From the IMG/VR virus record IMGVR_UViG_3300005253_000669, positions 1 to 39,831 of that record: 39,831 bases of DNA. One strand, 5' to 3'. This stretch comes from a virus. The translations under genes and the position numbers were made by a program. The notes beneath the pieces are model-generated. The model ran no database searches. It was not told the origin of the DNA and worked only from the letters and a program-made list of their open reading frames with translations. Shown one piece after another: positions 12,841-19,107 of this stretch (position 1 is the stretch's first letter; every line of letters starts with the position of its first letter).

Positions 12841-13175
12841 CAACCCCCAACCTCTCCCACCGCTGCAAGGGGTGCGGCCGGATGCTGCCGAGGAAGGGGG
12901 AGCACAGGTGTAGTGACAACGCTGCGCACCTCCACACCCCGGAGGTAAGGGCGAGGTCGGCTGCGACCAGGGCACAGGTAGCGATACCTGTCTACTATGA
13001 GGATATCGGCTGCATTGTGGTGGGGCCGAGGTGCCAAGCCTGTCCCCAGCCAAAGTGCATCCCCCATGGCGGGTATCTCCCCGAGTGGCAGGGTATAGAG
13101 GCCAGGGATGAGTATATCGAGTCGCACCCCCGCTACAGGCGGTTCATCGGCACGGTGGGGTCGGGGGTGGGATGA
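12837..13175 (+). CDS. Zinc-finger-like hypothetical protein
   Basis: 112 residues, GTG in a GTGA overlap. HRCKGCGRMLPRKGEHRC at the N-terminus is a CxxC...HxxC-type zinc site, and GPRCQACPQPKCIPHGGYL in the middle adds a second Cys group. The remainder (WQGIEARDEYIESHPRYRRF) is helical. It ends the methyltransferase group. Possible DNA- or RNA-binding role; not recognised. Confidence 0.6.
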   Translation: MTTPNLSHRCKGCGRMLPRKGEHRCSDNAAHLHTPEVRARSAATRAQVAIPVYYEDIGCIVVGPRCQACPQPKCIPHGGYLPEWQGIEARDEYIESHPRYRRFIGTVGSGVG

Positions 13176-13194
13176 ATAAACAGAGGAGGTTACA

Positions 13195-13650
13195 ATGCCA
13201 CGAGAATTAAAGAAGGTTCGCAAGTTCCAGGCTGGGTACGAGTTGAGGTATGTACGGTGGTGGGGAGATGATGCAGGGGGTGGGCTTCCCTTCATCATGG
13301 TATCGGCCTTCAATCCTGCGGGAAACTATATCGGAAACAGTAAGGTGGCTCACCGGCTGGTTGTTACGAGGGGGATTATTCCCATGCTCTCCTCCAGCGA
13401 CCACAAAGTTTGCAGTATAGGCTTCTGCAACCGAGAGCTGAAGTGGTACGGGTGGAGCCACCGTGCTATCTGGGGATTCAAGGTGGGGGATGTTATCAAA
13501 GAGGGGGACTGTGCTGCATCGTCCGGCTTCACGGCTGAATATTTGGCGGGGCATCCCGAGGAGGACATGAGTCTCCCAATAGGCTTTACCGCCAAAGACC
13601 TGGATGATTGTAAGCGCATGGCGGTGGCGTTTGCCGAGTCGGTCGGCTAA
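13195..13650 (+). CDS. Phage protein of the KVCSIGFC/KWYGWSHRAI type
   Basis: 151 residues, ATG 13195 after GAGGAGG. The core SDHKVCSIGFCNRELKWYGW followed by SHRAIWGFKVGD is a block I know from marine and environmental phage hypothetical proteins. FIMVSAFNPAGNYIGN precedes it, and LDDCKRMAVAFAESVG ends it with a helix. It is alpha/beta and soluble, with no catalytic motif I can defend. Confidence 0.65.
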   Translation: MPRELKKVRKFQAGYELRYVRWWGDDAGGGLPFIMVSAFNPAGNYIGNSKVAHRLVVTRGIIPMLSSSDHKVCSIGFCNRELKWYGWSHRAIWGFKVGDVIKEGDCAASSGFTAEYLAGHPEEDMSLPIGFTAKDLDDCKRMAVAFAESVG

Positions 13651-13657
13651 GGAAGGC

Positions 13658-13906
13658 ATGACCCCCACCGACATCATCGCTGCGGCCTATGAGAAGGCGG
13701 ACCGCATCAACGACCTGCTGAAAGGTGGCCTGTTAGTCAACGGGGAAAGGCTCTGGATAATCTCTGAGCACGTCCGGGAGCACAACCGCATCTCATGGGC
13801 GGCGCAGGATATGCAGAGGCTAGTGATGGAGGGGTGGGAAGGCAAGATGAGGGAGGCTTACCAGGTGCTGGAGGATGCCAAGCAGGGGAAGGGGGCAGCC
13901 AGATGA
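13658..13906 (+). CDS. Small helical hypothetical protein
   Basis: 82 residues from ATG 13658, preceded by AAGGAAGG; a longer in-frame start would overlap the previous gene. Mostly helical: TDIIAAAYEKADRINDLLKG, EHVREHNRISWAAQDMQRLV and REAYQVLEDAKQGKG. It is the last gene of the rightward early operon; the next gene points the other way. Function unknown. Confidence 0.6.
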   Translation: MTPTDIIAAAYEKADRINDLLKGGLLVNGERLWIISEHVREHNRISWAAQDMQRLVMEGWEGKMREAYQVLEDAKQGKGAAR

Positions 13907-13929
13907 CTACCGCCTGGGGGGTGGGGGTC

Positions 13930-14181
13930 TTACCTAATGACATATTCTGGGTGGAATTCCCGGTAGTGCTTCTTGATCATCCCTCGGAGCTTCGCCTTGT
14001 ATGCTGGTATCGTCCATGTTGGAAAGATGTTGTGCTGTTCGCAGAGGGTCATAGCAAAACCTTTTCGAGCGAATGGCCAATCACCATTTCTATCGCTCTC
14101 CCAACCCTTGCGACACATTCGGCAGACCAGCGTATTGAGACTGGTAGCCATCTGCCAATATATCTTGATGGGGTCTGCCAT
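13930..14181 (-). CDS. Minus-strand small zinc-finger-like protein
   Basis: 83 residues on the minus strand. AGAGGAGG lies six bases before its ATG (14181), a much better ribosome site than any plus-strand frame here has. It begins MADPIKIYWQMATSLNTLVC; RMCRKGWESDRNGDWPFARK and FAMTLCEQHNIF give CxxC...CxxH, a plausible single zinc finger, followed by a basic end (AYKAKLRGMIKKHYREFHPE). DNA binding is inferred. It is the second gene of the minus mini-operon, 59 bases after the first, and converges on the early operon. Confidence 0.65.
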   Translation of the reverse strand: MADPIKIYWQMATSLNTLVCRMCRKGWESDRNGDWPFARKGFAMTLCEQHNIFPTWTIPAYKAKLRGMIKKHYREFHPEYVIR

Positions 14182-14240
14182 CCTACACCTCCTCTATTTC
14201 TTGGGCCACTGGTGGCCGCACCCGGAGGGGTTTGGCTCAC

Positions 14241-14384
14241 CTATTTGGTGCGGAGCCATAACTCATAGTTTGCCCATGACTCCCAGGCCATATACCCACC
14301 ATCCACCTTGAGGACCTTGCAAGCCCAGGGAGCCCGTCTGACTGCTGTGCGCCTTGTCTTGACCTCCAGAAATACCTCCCGCAT
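14241..14384 (-). CDS. Minus-strand 47-residue basic protein
   Basis: Reads MREVFLEVKTRRTAVRRAPW then ACKVLKVDGGYMAWESWANYELWLRTK. AGGAGG (plus 14391-14396) is six bases upstream of the ATG, and a consensus promoter lies just beyond. It is short, basic and strand-rich. Promoter, leader, ribosome site and ORF are all in register, which makes this a real gene despite its size. It may be a small regulator of the divergent control region; no family recognised. Confidence 0.6.
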   Translation of the reverse strand: MREVFLEVKTRRTAVRRAPWACKVLKVDGGYMAWESWANYELWLRTK

Positions 14385-14407
14385 GTTGCACCTCCTAACC
14401 TGCACTC

Positions 14408-14436
14408 ATCATACACCCGCACCCACCCCGTGTCAA
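14408..14436 (-). promoter_or_regulatory. Minus-strand sigma70 promoter
   Basis: On the minus strand, TTGACA (plus 14436-14431) and TATGAT (plus 14413-14408) are 17 bases apart. The predicted +1 is near 14401, giving a 16-17 base leader that contains AGGAGG before the 47-residue gene. The -35 lies inside the left arm of the palindrome at 14428-14452. Confidence 0.75.
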
Positions 14437-14452
14437 GCCCCAATTGACACGG
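14428..14452. promoter_or_regulatory. Palindromic operator candidate
   Basis: CCGTGTCAA (14428-14436), a 7-base spacer, then the exact inverse TTGACACGG (14444-14452). It covers the minus-strand -35 hexamer. A further TTGACA lies at 14455-14460, 11 bases after the one at 14444, and the plus promoter -35 is at 14491. A dimeric repressor bound here would block the minus promoter. It could also simply be overlapping -35 elements. Confidence 0.55.
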
Positions 14453-14490
14453 ATTTGACAGAAAGGGCGGCGGCCACCAGTAATAGCCAC

Positions 14491-14519
14491 TTGACACCGA
14501 CGCCCTCAGGGGATATAAT
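14491..14519 (+). promoter_or_regulatory. Perfect-consensus sigma70 promoter
   Basis: TTGACA (14491-14496), 17 bases, TATAAT (14514-14519): both hexamers match the consensus exactly. Counting from the -10, +1 falls on the A of ATG 14526, so the message is predicted to be leaderless. It drives the sigma4-like gene and the replication-related genes after it. Confidence 0.85.
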
Positions 14520-14525
14520 CAGCCC

Positions 14526-14702
14526 ATGCCCACCGTAACGGTTTCCATTGAGCAAACGAGGCCGAGGGGGGCCACCCCGGCAGAGGCCCTACGCCTCCAT
14601 GATGACGTGGGTCTGAGCTACCGGGCCATCGGTGCGATGTGGGGCATCACGGGGTCCAGGGTTCATCAGCTTGCCAAGAAGGCCCGCAATAGTAACCAGT
14701 AG
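14526..14702 (+). CDS. 58-residue sigma-region-4-like HTH protein
   Basis: MPTVTVSIEQTRPRGATPAE, then ALRLHDDVGLSYRAIGAMWG, then ITGSRVHQLAKKARNSNQ. Residues 22-53 have the helix-turn-helix of sigma70 region 4.2 (compare the [ST]YxxIGxxxGxTxxRVxQxxKKA pattern). The chain has no other sigma regions, so it cannot be a full sigma factor. Region 4 reads TTGACA, and four TTGACA hexamers lie just upstream, which suggests autoregulation or control of the divergent operon. The start is fixed by the promoter, which places +1 at its ATG; no Shine-Dalgarno is present. Confidence 0.75.
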   Translation: MPTVTVSIEQTRPRGATPAEALRLHDDVGLSYRAIGAMWGITGSRVHQLAKKARNSNQ

Positions 14703-14711
14703 GAGACACTG

Positions 14712-15578
14712 ATGCCTCGTAAGCGGCAGGTGGACCCAGCCTTTTTCTCCGATGAGATGATGGTGTCCTTGCCCCTGGAGGCAGCCTGGCTCTACCTTGG
14801 CCTCTGGTTCTGGGCTGATGATCGAGGCAATGTGGAGGACTCGCCCCGCCAGTGGAGACTCTGGGTATTCCCCGACAGACCTTACTCTGTGGAGCAGGTG
14901 TCGGGGTGGCGTTCTCTATTGATGGATGAAAAGCGCATCTTGCCATACTCAGTTAACGGTAAGAGCTACTTCCATATACCCACCCTCCTGCTCCATCAGA
15001 GTATTCAGCACCCTTCAAAACCCCGGTGTCCCCCTCCCCCAGGTTCAATACTCACTGAGGACTCACTGAGGACTCACGAAAAGGAAGGAGAACTCACTGA
15101 GCCCTCAAGAATTGGTACCCGAGTAGAGTCTAATAGAGTTAAGTTTAGTAGAACTGAGGAGAGTAAGACAAGCGCCAGCCCGCCTCTTTCACCCACCGCC
15201 GGCGCCTCTCTTGACCTCCAGGGGTGGCTGGATCGTTTGGCTTCTTCAGATAACCACGTCGGCATACTCGGAGAGATGATTACCACTCTCAGAGGGGGCG
15301 AAGTCAGTCTCTCAAGGCTTGCATCTGTCCTTGGCAGGGTCTATTACCGCGATGCTGGGAACATGGCCGGGGTCATTTGGAAGAATAAAGACAGGCAGAT
15401 ATCCGGTGACTTCCTGTCATACGTGGAGATGGCTAAGGGGGGGCAGGTTGCGCAGCCCCGGGGCTTTGAGGAGGACGCTGCCAGATACGCCCGGTGGACT
15501 CATGGAAAGGTGCGGGGGGGTGAGGGAACTGAGCAGGATATCCCCCCTTCCCCCCTATCTGAGAAAGGAGGCGATTGA
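14712..15578 (+). CDS. Phage replisome organiser / replication initiator-like protein
   Basis: 288 residues. The N-terminal 105 residues (RKRQVDPAFFSDEMMVSLPL, AWLYLGLWFWADDRGNVEDS, WRLWVFPDRPYSVEQV, GKSYFHIPTLLLHQ) match the winged-helix domain of phage replisome organisers: R.VDP.F..DE...L...A..L..GLW..ADD.G......P.......FP. A Pro/Ser/Thr-rich linker (about 105-170) and a helical C-terminal domain follow, as in DnaD-like proteins. Such proteins bind the phage origin and recruit host helicase loader. No helicase is seen nearby, so host machinery is probably used. The origin may lie in or near this gene. Confidence 0.75.
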   Translation: MPRKRQVDPAFFSDEMMVSLPLEAAWLYLGLWFWADDRGNVEDSPRQWRLWVFPDRPYSVEQVSGWRSLLMDEKRILPYSVNGKSYFHIPTLLLHQSIQHPSKPRCPPPPGSILTEDSLRTHEKEGELTEPSRIGTRVESNRVKFSRTEESKTSASPPLSPTAGASLDLQGWLDRLASSDNHVGILGEMITTLRGGEVSLSRLASVLGRVYYRDAGNMAGVIWKNKDRQISGDFLSYVEMAKGGQVAQPRGFEEDAARYARWTHGKVRGGEGTEQDIPPSPLSEKGGD

Positions 15579-15579
15579 T

Positions 15580-15744
15580 ATGCCACGGTGCCAGTGTGAG
15601 CCTTGCAAAAAACGTCACGTCGAGACGATTAGAAGGAAACGGGAGGAAGAGGTCCGGGTAATAGCGAGGATTGAGTATCAGAAAAGCCACCCCCCGAGAA
15701 TTCCCTTTACCATGGGTGAAGGCCACGAGGGAGCCCATAGATGA
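15580..15744 (+). CDS. Small basic Cys-containing protein
   Basis: 54 residues: MPRCQCEPCKKRHVETIRRK, then REEEVRVIARIEYQKSHPPR. ATG 15580 follows AAAGGAGG. The CxCxxCxxxH group at the N-terminus could bind zinc, with a long charged helix after it. Function unknown; it is probably co-transcribed with the replication initiator. Confidence 0.55.
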   Translation: MPRCQCEPCKKRHVETIRRKREEEVRVIARIEYQKSHPPRIPFTMGEGHEGAHR

Positions 15745-15754
15745 GGAGGCAATG

Positions 15755-15979
15755 ATGGACATACTGCTGAACCCTGAAAAGATAATGACTCTCTCTGGCA
15801 TGATGGATGTCCCTCCGAGATATAGCCGGCTTATTGGTGGCCTTGTAGCCCTCGCCCAGTACAAAGCGATTGTGGCGTGGCTGGAGGGGGAGTGTCTTGA
15901 TGCTCACACAGGAGGAATAGTGAAACGGCGGCTCTGCCCCACCTGCTGGGCCAAGTTCGTGGCCGCGGGGAAGGAGTGA
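15755..15979 (+). CDS. Small helical protein with CxxC
   Basis: 74 residues from ATG 15755 (ATG 15752 is also possible); GAGGAGG at 15743-15749 gives five-base spacing to 15755. MDILLNPEKIMTLSGMMDVP, then YSRLIGGLVALAQYKAIVAW and RRLCPTCWAKFVAAGKE. Helical, with one CxxC. Longer in-frame starts lack ribosome sites. Not recognised. Confidence 0.55.
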   Translation: MDILLNPEKIMTLSGMMDVPPRYSRLIGGLVALAQYKAIVAWLEGECLDAHTGGIVKRRLCPTCWAKFVAAGKE

Positions 15980-15980
15980 G

Positions 15981-16190
15981 ATGAGCTGGTTGCTGAAACC
16001 CGAGGAAATTGAGGCAGCCATAGCCTCGGTGGGGGCTGCTGACGAGGAACAGGCCATCGCCAAGGCCCAACTGCGGCACGTGGTGGAGATGATGGAAGCC
16101 GTATGCCCCCACTCGTTCTTCGGGAACACCACTGCGAGGTACTGTCCTACCTGCATGGAACAGCTCCGCCGTGAAGCGGGGCTGGAATGA
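15981..16190 (+). CDS. Small helical zinc-site protein
   Basis: 69 residues from ATG 15981, after AAGGAG. A helical first part (PEEIEAAIASVGAADEEQAI, then QLRHVVEMMEAV) is followed by VCPHSFFGNTTARYCPTCME, a CxxH...CxxC zinc motif. The C-terminus is helical again. Its stop overlaps the next ATG by four bases. Function unknown. Confidence 0.6.
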   Translation: MSWLLKPEEIEAAIASVGAADEEQAIAKAQLRHVVEMMEAVCPHSFFGNTTARYCPTCMEQLRREAGLE

Positions 16191-16480
16191 CGAAATGGAG
16201 CGGTAACATGCAGGATCCATCCCAGACTGAGGCGAAGGCCCACACACTGGTGAAGACACCGTGGGATGATGACACCGACAAGCTGCATAGATACCAAGTG
16301 GAGGACTTGAGAATGGCCTTCCGTTTCGGGTTCTCAAGGGCCAAGGACGAGGAGAAGCATCTACTGGCAGCTCTGGAGGCAATAAAGCGTAACTTAGAGG
16401 GTGTGCTACCGGGGACGAAAGCTTTTGCGGCGCTGCTTCATGCCAAAGCCGCCGTCACCAGGGCCAAGGGGGGTGGGTGA
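16187..16480 (+). CDS. Small hypothetical protein
   Basis: 97 residues, ATGA overlap; ATG 16208 with GGAG upstream is an alternative start. The centre (DDDTDKLHRYQVEDLRMAFR, FGFSRAKDEEKHLLAALEAI) and the C-terminus (FAALLHAKAAVTRAKGGG) are helical. No motif recognised. The stop overlaps the next tiny ORF. Confidence 0.55.
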   Translation: MTKWSGNMQDPSQTEAKAHTLVKTPWDDDTDKLHRYQVEDLRMAFRFGFSRAKDEEKHLLAALEAIKRNLEGVLPGTKAFAALLHAKAAVTRAKGGG

Positions 16481-16578
16481 TGGGGAGAAACGGGAAACCA
16501 AAGAAGAGACGGCACCCCATCAAGATACGGAATGTCAGTGCCAACAAGCTCAGGCACAGGAAGGATAAAGGTCGTTGA
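16480..16578 (+). CDS. Tiny very basic protein
   Basis: 32 residues: MGRNGKPKKRRHPIKIRNVS then ANKLRHRKDKGR, about half Lys and Arg. It is coupled on both sides: its ATG shares a base with the upstream stop, and its stop overlaps the TTG start of the next gene. A nucleic-acid-binding peptide is conceivable. Small size keeps confidence low. Confidence 0.4.
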   Translation: MGRNGKPKKRRHPIKIRNVSANKLRHRKDKGR

Positions 16579-16826
16579 CCTTCCCACTGGTCATGGTTGA
16601 GTTCTACGACAGTACCCACGACCCAGGTTGGAAAGGCGAGGAAGAGGATTTCCGGGGGTGTGCAGTCTGCAAGGCAGTGGGTTGGAGGGTGCAAATGGAT
16701 AGGAAGTGTGTCGTCCTAGCAATGATGCGCTCTGATGGGGGCTGCTGCTCTGAGCGGATGATTATACCGAGGGGGGCCATCATAAAGACGACTCCCTTAG
16801 ACTCCCACCCCACCGAGGGGAGGTGA
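16575..16826 (+). CDS. Small phage protein with VEF.DS...GW pattern
   Basis: 83 residues, TTG start in a TTGA overlap (ATG 16593 has no ribosome site). VMVEFYDSTHDPGWKG, then GCAVCKAVGWRVQMDRKCVV, then IIPRGAIIKT follow a layout I know from short phage proteins: V.V.W.DS...GW.....C..VGW.V.......LA.......IP...I. It is an all-beta fold with several Cys. Function unproven. Confidence 0.6.
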   Translation: MTFPLVMVEFYDSTHDPGWKGEEEDFRGCAVCKAVGWRVQMDRKCVVLAMMRSDGGCCSERMIIPRGAIIKTTPLDSHPTEGR

Positions 16827-16831
16827 TAGCC

Positions 16832-16936
16832 GTGAAGATAGTCCCAGAAGACTCTACAACCCAATATGGGCAACACCGGGGCGCTAGCCGGAGCCCGGAG
16901 AGCCAGAACGAGGCTGGATTGACTGAGAGGAGGTAG
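16832..16936 (+). CDS. Tiny hypothetical ORF
   Basis: 34 residues from GTG 16832: MKIVPEDSTTQYGQHRGASR then SPESQNEAGLTERR. GGGGAGG lies upstream at slightly long spacing. It fills the gap before 16939, is polar and has no motif. Codon order does not exclude chance. Confidence 0.3.
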   Translation: MKIVPEDSTTQYGQHRGASRSPESQNEAGLTERR

Positions 16937-16938
16937 GG

Positions 16939-17181
16939 GTGATCATGAGTAACCAAGACATATACGATTATGGCGGCGGGGTGTCAAAAAAGATTCACAT
17001 CTTTAGAGCCCTTCGGGTGCAGCGTCCAAGAACAGAACTTGTTTATAGCACTATCTGTGGGTCGTACCGAGGGGTAGCTAAAAAGTGGTTGACCCCCCAT
17101 CACGAGATGACTTGTAGAAGTTGCCACAAGGTGAGAATGGCGAGGGGAGCACACAAAGGCCTTGATACCTTTGCACGATGA
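16939..17181 (+). CDS. Small zinc-finger-like protein
   Basis: 80 residues. GTG 16939 is five bases after GAGGAGG; ATG 16945 is an equal alternative. A beta-rich first part (KKIHIFRALRVQRPRTELVY, STICGSYRG) leads to HHEMTCRSCHKVRMARGAH, a His/CxxCH zinc site with basic residues. It ends where the copy of the terminase start begins (17179). Possibly a DNA-binding accessory protein. Confidence 0.55.
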   Translation: MIMSNQDIYDYGGGVSKKIHIFRALRVQRPRTELVYSTICGSYRGVAKKWLTPHHEMTCRSCHKVRMARGAHKGLDTFAR

Positions 17182-17200
17182 ACCTCAAGACAACTAAGGT
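17179..17200 (+). repeat. 22-bp direct repeat of the large-terminase start, copy 1
   Basis: Identical over 22 bases to 17906-17927, 727 bases downstream. With the preceding A it forms ATG and reads MNLKTTKV followed by TAG, the first eight residues of the large terminase, then a stop. Its TGA is also the stop of the upstream gene. The rest of 17201-17357 holds the promoter at 17342 and a doubtful 41-codon frame (17211-17336), nothing else I can support. Confidence 0.9.
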
Positions 17201-17341
17201 TTAGGCACGGATGGGGGCCAGAACTGCCCGCAGAGGCCCGGGATTTAACGCTGGTGACATGTTGGGGGCCGGAGTGGTGGGTAGGGGCACCGACAGCCTG
17301 CGGCAGTATGTCAGGGTGAAGGCAGAACCGGGTTGACCTTG

Positions 17342-17350
17342 TGGTATAAT
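17342..17350 (+). promoter_or_regulatory. Extended -10 promoter for the terminase operon
   Basis: TGGTATAAT gives a TGn extension and a perfect -10 (17345-17350). No good -35 lies 17 bases upstream; TTGACC (17333-17338) is too close. Predicted +1 is 17357, one base before ATG 17358, so the small-terminase message would be leaderless. Confidence 0.65.
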
Positions 17351-17357
17351 CAGGGGG

Positions 17358-17924
17358 ATGAAGGCTAATGCACCCGCCCTCACCCGGTCGGCAGCCAACG
17401 AGAGGGCTCCTAACCGCCAGGAGAGGTACCGGGAAAAGACGGCGAGGGCTGAGAGGAAACGGAAACAGGCCTGTTTCCTGGAACTCCTCCGGTATGGCTT
17501 CTCTGCGTTTGAGGCCGCGGGCCATGAGGATGTCCAGTTGTCGGTGAAGAACCTCTACAGGTGGACCTACGAAGACCCGGAGTTCGACAAGGCCTGGGAT
17601 AAGGCGGTTGAGGACGGGAAGACATACGAGAGGCGAATCACCGGTCCTGTGCTTGAGAGGGAAGCAGACCGTAGGGCCGTGGAGGGGGTAGAGGAGCCTG
17701 ACTATTACCAGGGGGGGGTTGTCGGCTATACCAAGAAGTATAGCGATGGGCTCCTCACGACCCGGCTCAAGGCGGTGCTTCCCGAGAAGTATCGGGAGTC
17801 AGCACAGGTTGGGGTCACCGTGGACAACCGGACAGTGAACATCACCGTGCAGACCGAAAGAGGCAAGGAGCTACTGGGGCTTGTGAAGGACAGGACACGG
17901 CAGAGTGAACCTCAAGACAACTAA
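17358..17924 (+). CDS. Terminase small subunit-like DNA-binding protein
   Basis: 188 residues. A basic N-terminus (ERYREKTARAERKRKQACFL) leads to an HTH-like region (LRYGFSAFEAAGHEDVQLSV, KNLYRWTYEDPEFDKAWDKA) and then RRAVEGVEEPDYYQGG, GYTKKYSDGLLTTRLKAVLP and EKYRES. This order (lyrW..DpeF..aWd.A ... RaveG...p.yy.G ... YSD.LL...LK...P.KYR) is typical of small terminase and related HTH proteins encoded before large terminase genes. It recognises the packaging site. It overlaps the large subunit gene by 20 bases. The run of eight G at 17712-17719 is in frame. Confidence 0.8.
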   Translation: MKANAPALTRSAANERAPNRQERYREKTARAERKRKQACFLELLRYGFSAFEAAGHEDVQLSVKNLYRWTYEDPEFDKAWDKAVEDGKTYERRITGPVLEREADRRAVEGVEEPDYYQGGVVGYTKKYSDGLLTTRLKAVLPEKYRESAQVGVTVDNRTVNITVQTERGKELLGLVKDRTRQSEPQDN

Positions 17925-19098
17925 GGTCTTCGAGGAACTGGAGGAGGCATGGGTAGGCGGGAAACGCCGATGCCTGCTTGAGGGTGGCACCTCCAGCTCC
18001 AAGACCTACTCCATGCTCCAGTTCCTCATCTGGGTGGCACAGGAGGCCCAGGAGCCCCTACTGATAAGCCTGGTGAGTGAGTCCCTGCCCCATTTGAAAC
18101 GGGGAATGATACGGGACTTCTTCAACATCCTGGGGGAGTCCACGGACAGTAACCCCTGCTGGTCAAAGACAGAGTTCGCTTATAAGAGACCGGGGTGGAA
18201 AGGTGAGTTTGAGTTCTTCGGGGCGGATGATGCCAGCAAGGTGAGGGGACCCCGGCGTCAGGTTCTTGGTATCAACGAGGGGAACAACATACCGTGGGAA
18301 ACGGCAAGGGGTCTGGACATTCGCACCTCGATGTTCACCATCGTTGACTGGAACCCGGTTGGGCACTTCTGGGCTCACGACAACTGGTGCGGGCAGCCAG
18401 AGAACGCTTACTCACACAGCACCTACCTGGATGCCGTGGGCGTGCTGCCAAGGGAAGTGGTGGAGAACATAGAGAGCAACCGGGACAAGGACCCAAACTG
18501 GTGGCACGTATATGGCCTTGGGCTACTGGGGAAGATAGAGGGGCTGGTCTACCCGCTGTTCAAACAGGTCAAGGAGCTACCGGACGGGTTTGAGTTTTAT
18601 GGCCTGGACTACGGTTTTTCCTCCGACCCCACCGTGCTGGTGAAGAACGTCCTTGTTGGGGATGACCTGTTCTCGCACCAGGTGTTCTACAGTACCATCC
18701 CCATGACGAATGACGACATCGCCCGTGAGATGGACCTGTTGAAGGTGCCCCACACCGCGCCCATCTACCCCGATCCCAGTGAGCCCAAGTCGGCGGAGGA
18801 GATACGGCGAAAGGGTTTCAATGTCCTGGAGTCCGAGAAGGGTGCAGGTAGCGTCAAGTATGGCATCAAGAAGGTCAACTCCTACTACCAGCACTGGACC
18901 GAGGACAGCCTGGAGTGTATCAAAGAGCAGAGGAACTACCGGTATATCGTGCGTAAGGAGCCGAGCACGGGCAGGGAATACCTGAGCGATGACACCACCC
19001 ACCAGTGGAGCCACGGGATGGACGGGCGGCGTTATGCGGTGGCGTCGGTGGTGCCACAATATATGGGGTCTGCACCTAAAGCAGTCAGTTATATGTAG
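17905..19098 (+). CDS. Terminase large subunit
   Basis: 397 residues from GTG 17905 (MNLKTTKVFEELEEAW). The ATPase half has a Walker A variant GGTSSSKT (27-34) and a Walker B-like strand with catalytic Glu in QVLGINEGNNI (about 119-129). The nuclease half has LDYGFSSDPT (from 233), YPDPSEPKS and a closing DDTTHQWSHGMDGRRYA with the acidic residues of the RNaseH-like fold. This matches the PBSX/Terminase_3-like family; the length is normal. It pumps and cuts DNA at the portal. No ribosome site is visible, so coupling to the small subunit is likely. Confidence 0.93.
   Translation: MNLKTTKVFEELEEAWVGGKRRCLLEGGTSSSKTYSMLQFLIWVAQEAQEPLLISLVSESLPHLKRGMIRDFFNILGESTDSNPCWSKTEFAYKRPGWKGEFEFFGADDASKVRGPRRQVLGINEGNNIPWETARGLDIRTSMFTIVDWNPVGHFWAHDNWCGQPENAYSHSTYLDAVGVLPREVVENIESNRDKDPNWWHVYGLGLLGKIEGLVYPLFKQVKELPDGFEFYGLDYGFSSDPTVLVKNVLVGDDLFSHQVFYSTIPMTNDDIAREMDLLKVPHTAPIYPDPSEPKSAEEIRRKGFNVLESEKGAGSVKYGIKKVNSYYQHWTEDSLECIKEQRNYRYIVRKEPSTGREYLSDDTTHQWSHGMDGRRYAVASVVPQYMGSAPKAVSYM
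17906..17927 (+). repeat. 22-bp direct repeat, copy 2 (inside terminase start)
   Basis: Codes residues 1-8 of the large terminase. Here the first codon is GTG, while the upstream copy at 17178 has ATG. Sequence similarity stops abruptly at both ends of the 22 bases. Confidence 0.9.
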
Positions 19099-19107
19099 AG
19101 GAGGATG

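Noticed and set aside
13795-14268. Plus-strand ORF across 13795-14268
   Set aside because: It covers the two minus-strand genes, has no ribosome site, and its translation is low in recognisable secondary structure. The minus-strand frames have strong AGGAGG-type sites and a consensus promoter.
14237-14497. Minus-strand 86-codon ORF
   Set aside because: It runs through the divergent promoter region and out of frame with the better-supported 47-residue gene; no ribosome site.
17211-17336. 41-codon frame in the gap before the small terminase
   Set aside because: Ribosome site is too far away, the sequence is Gly/Arg-rich as expected from GC-rich non-coding DNA, and it overlaps the promoter region.
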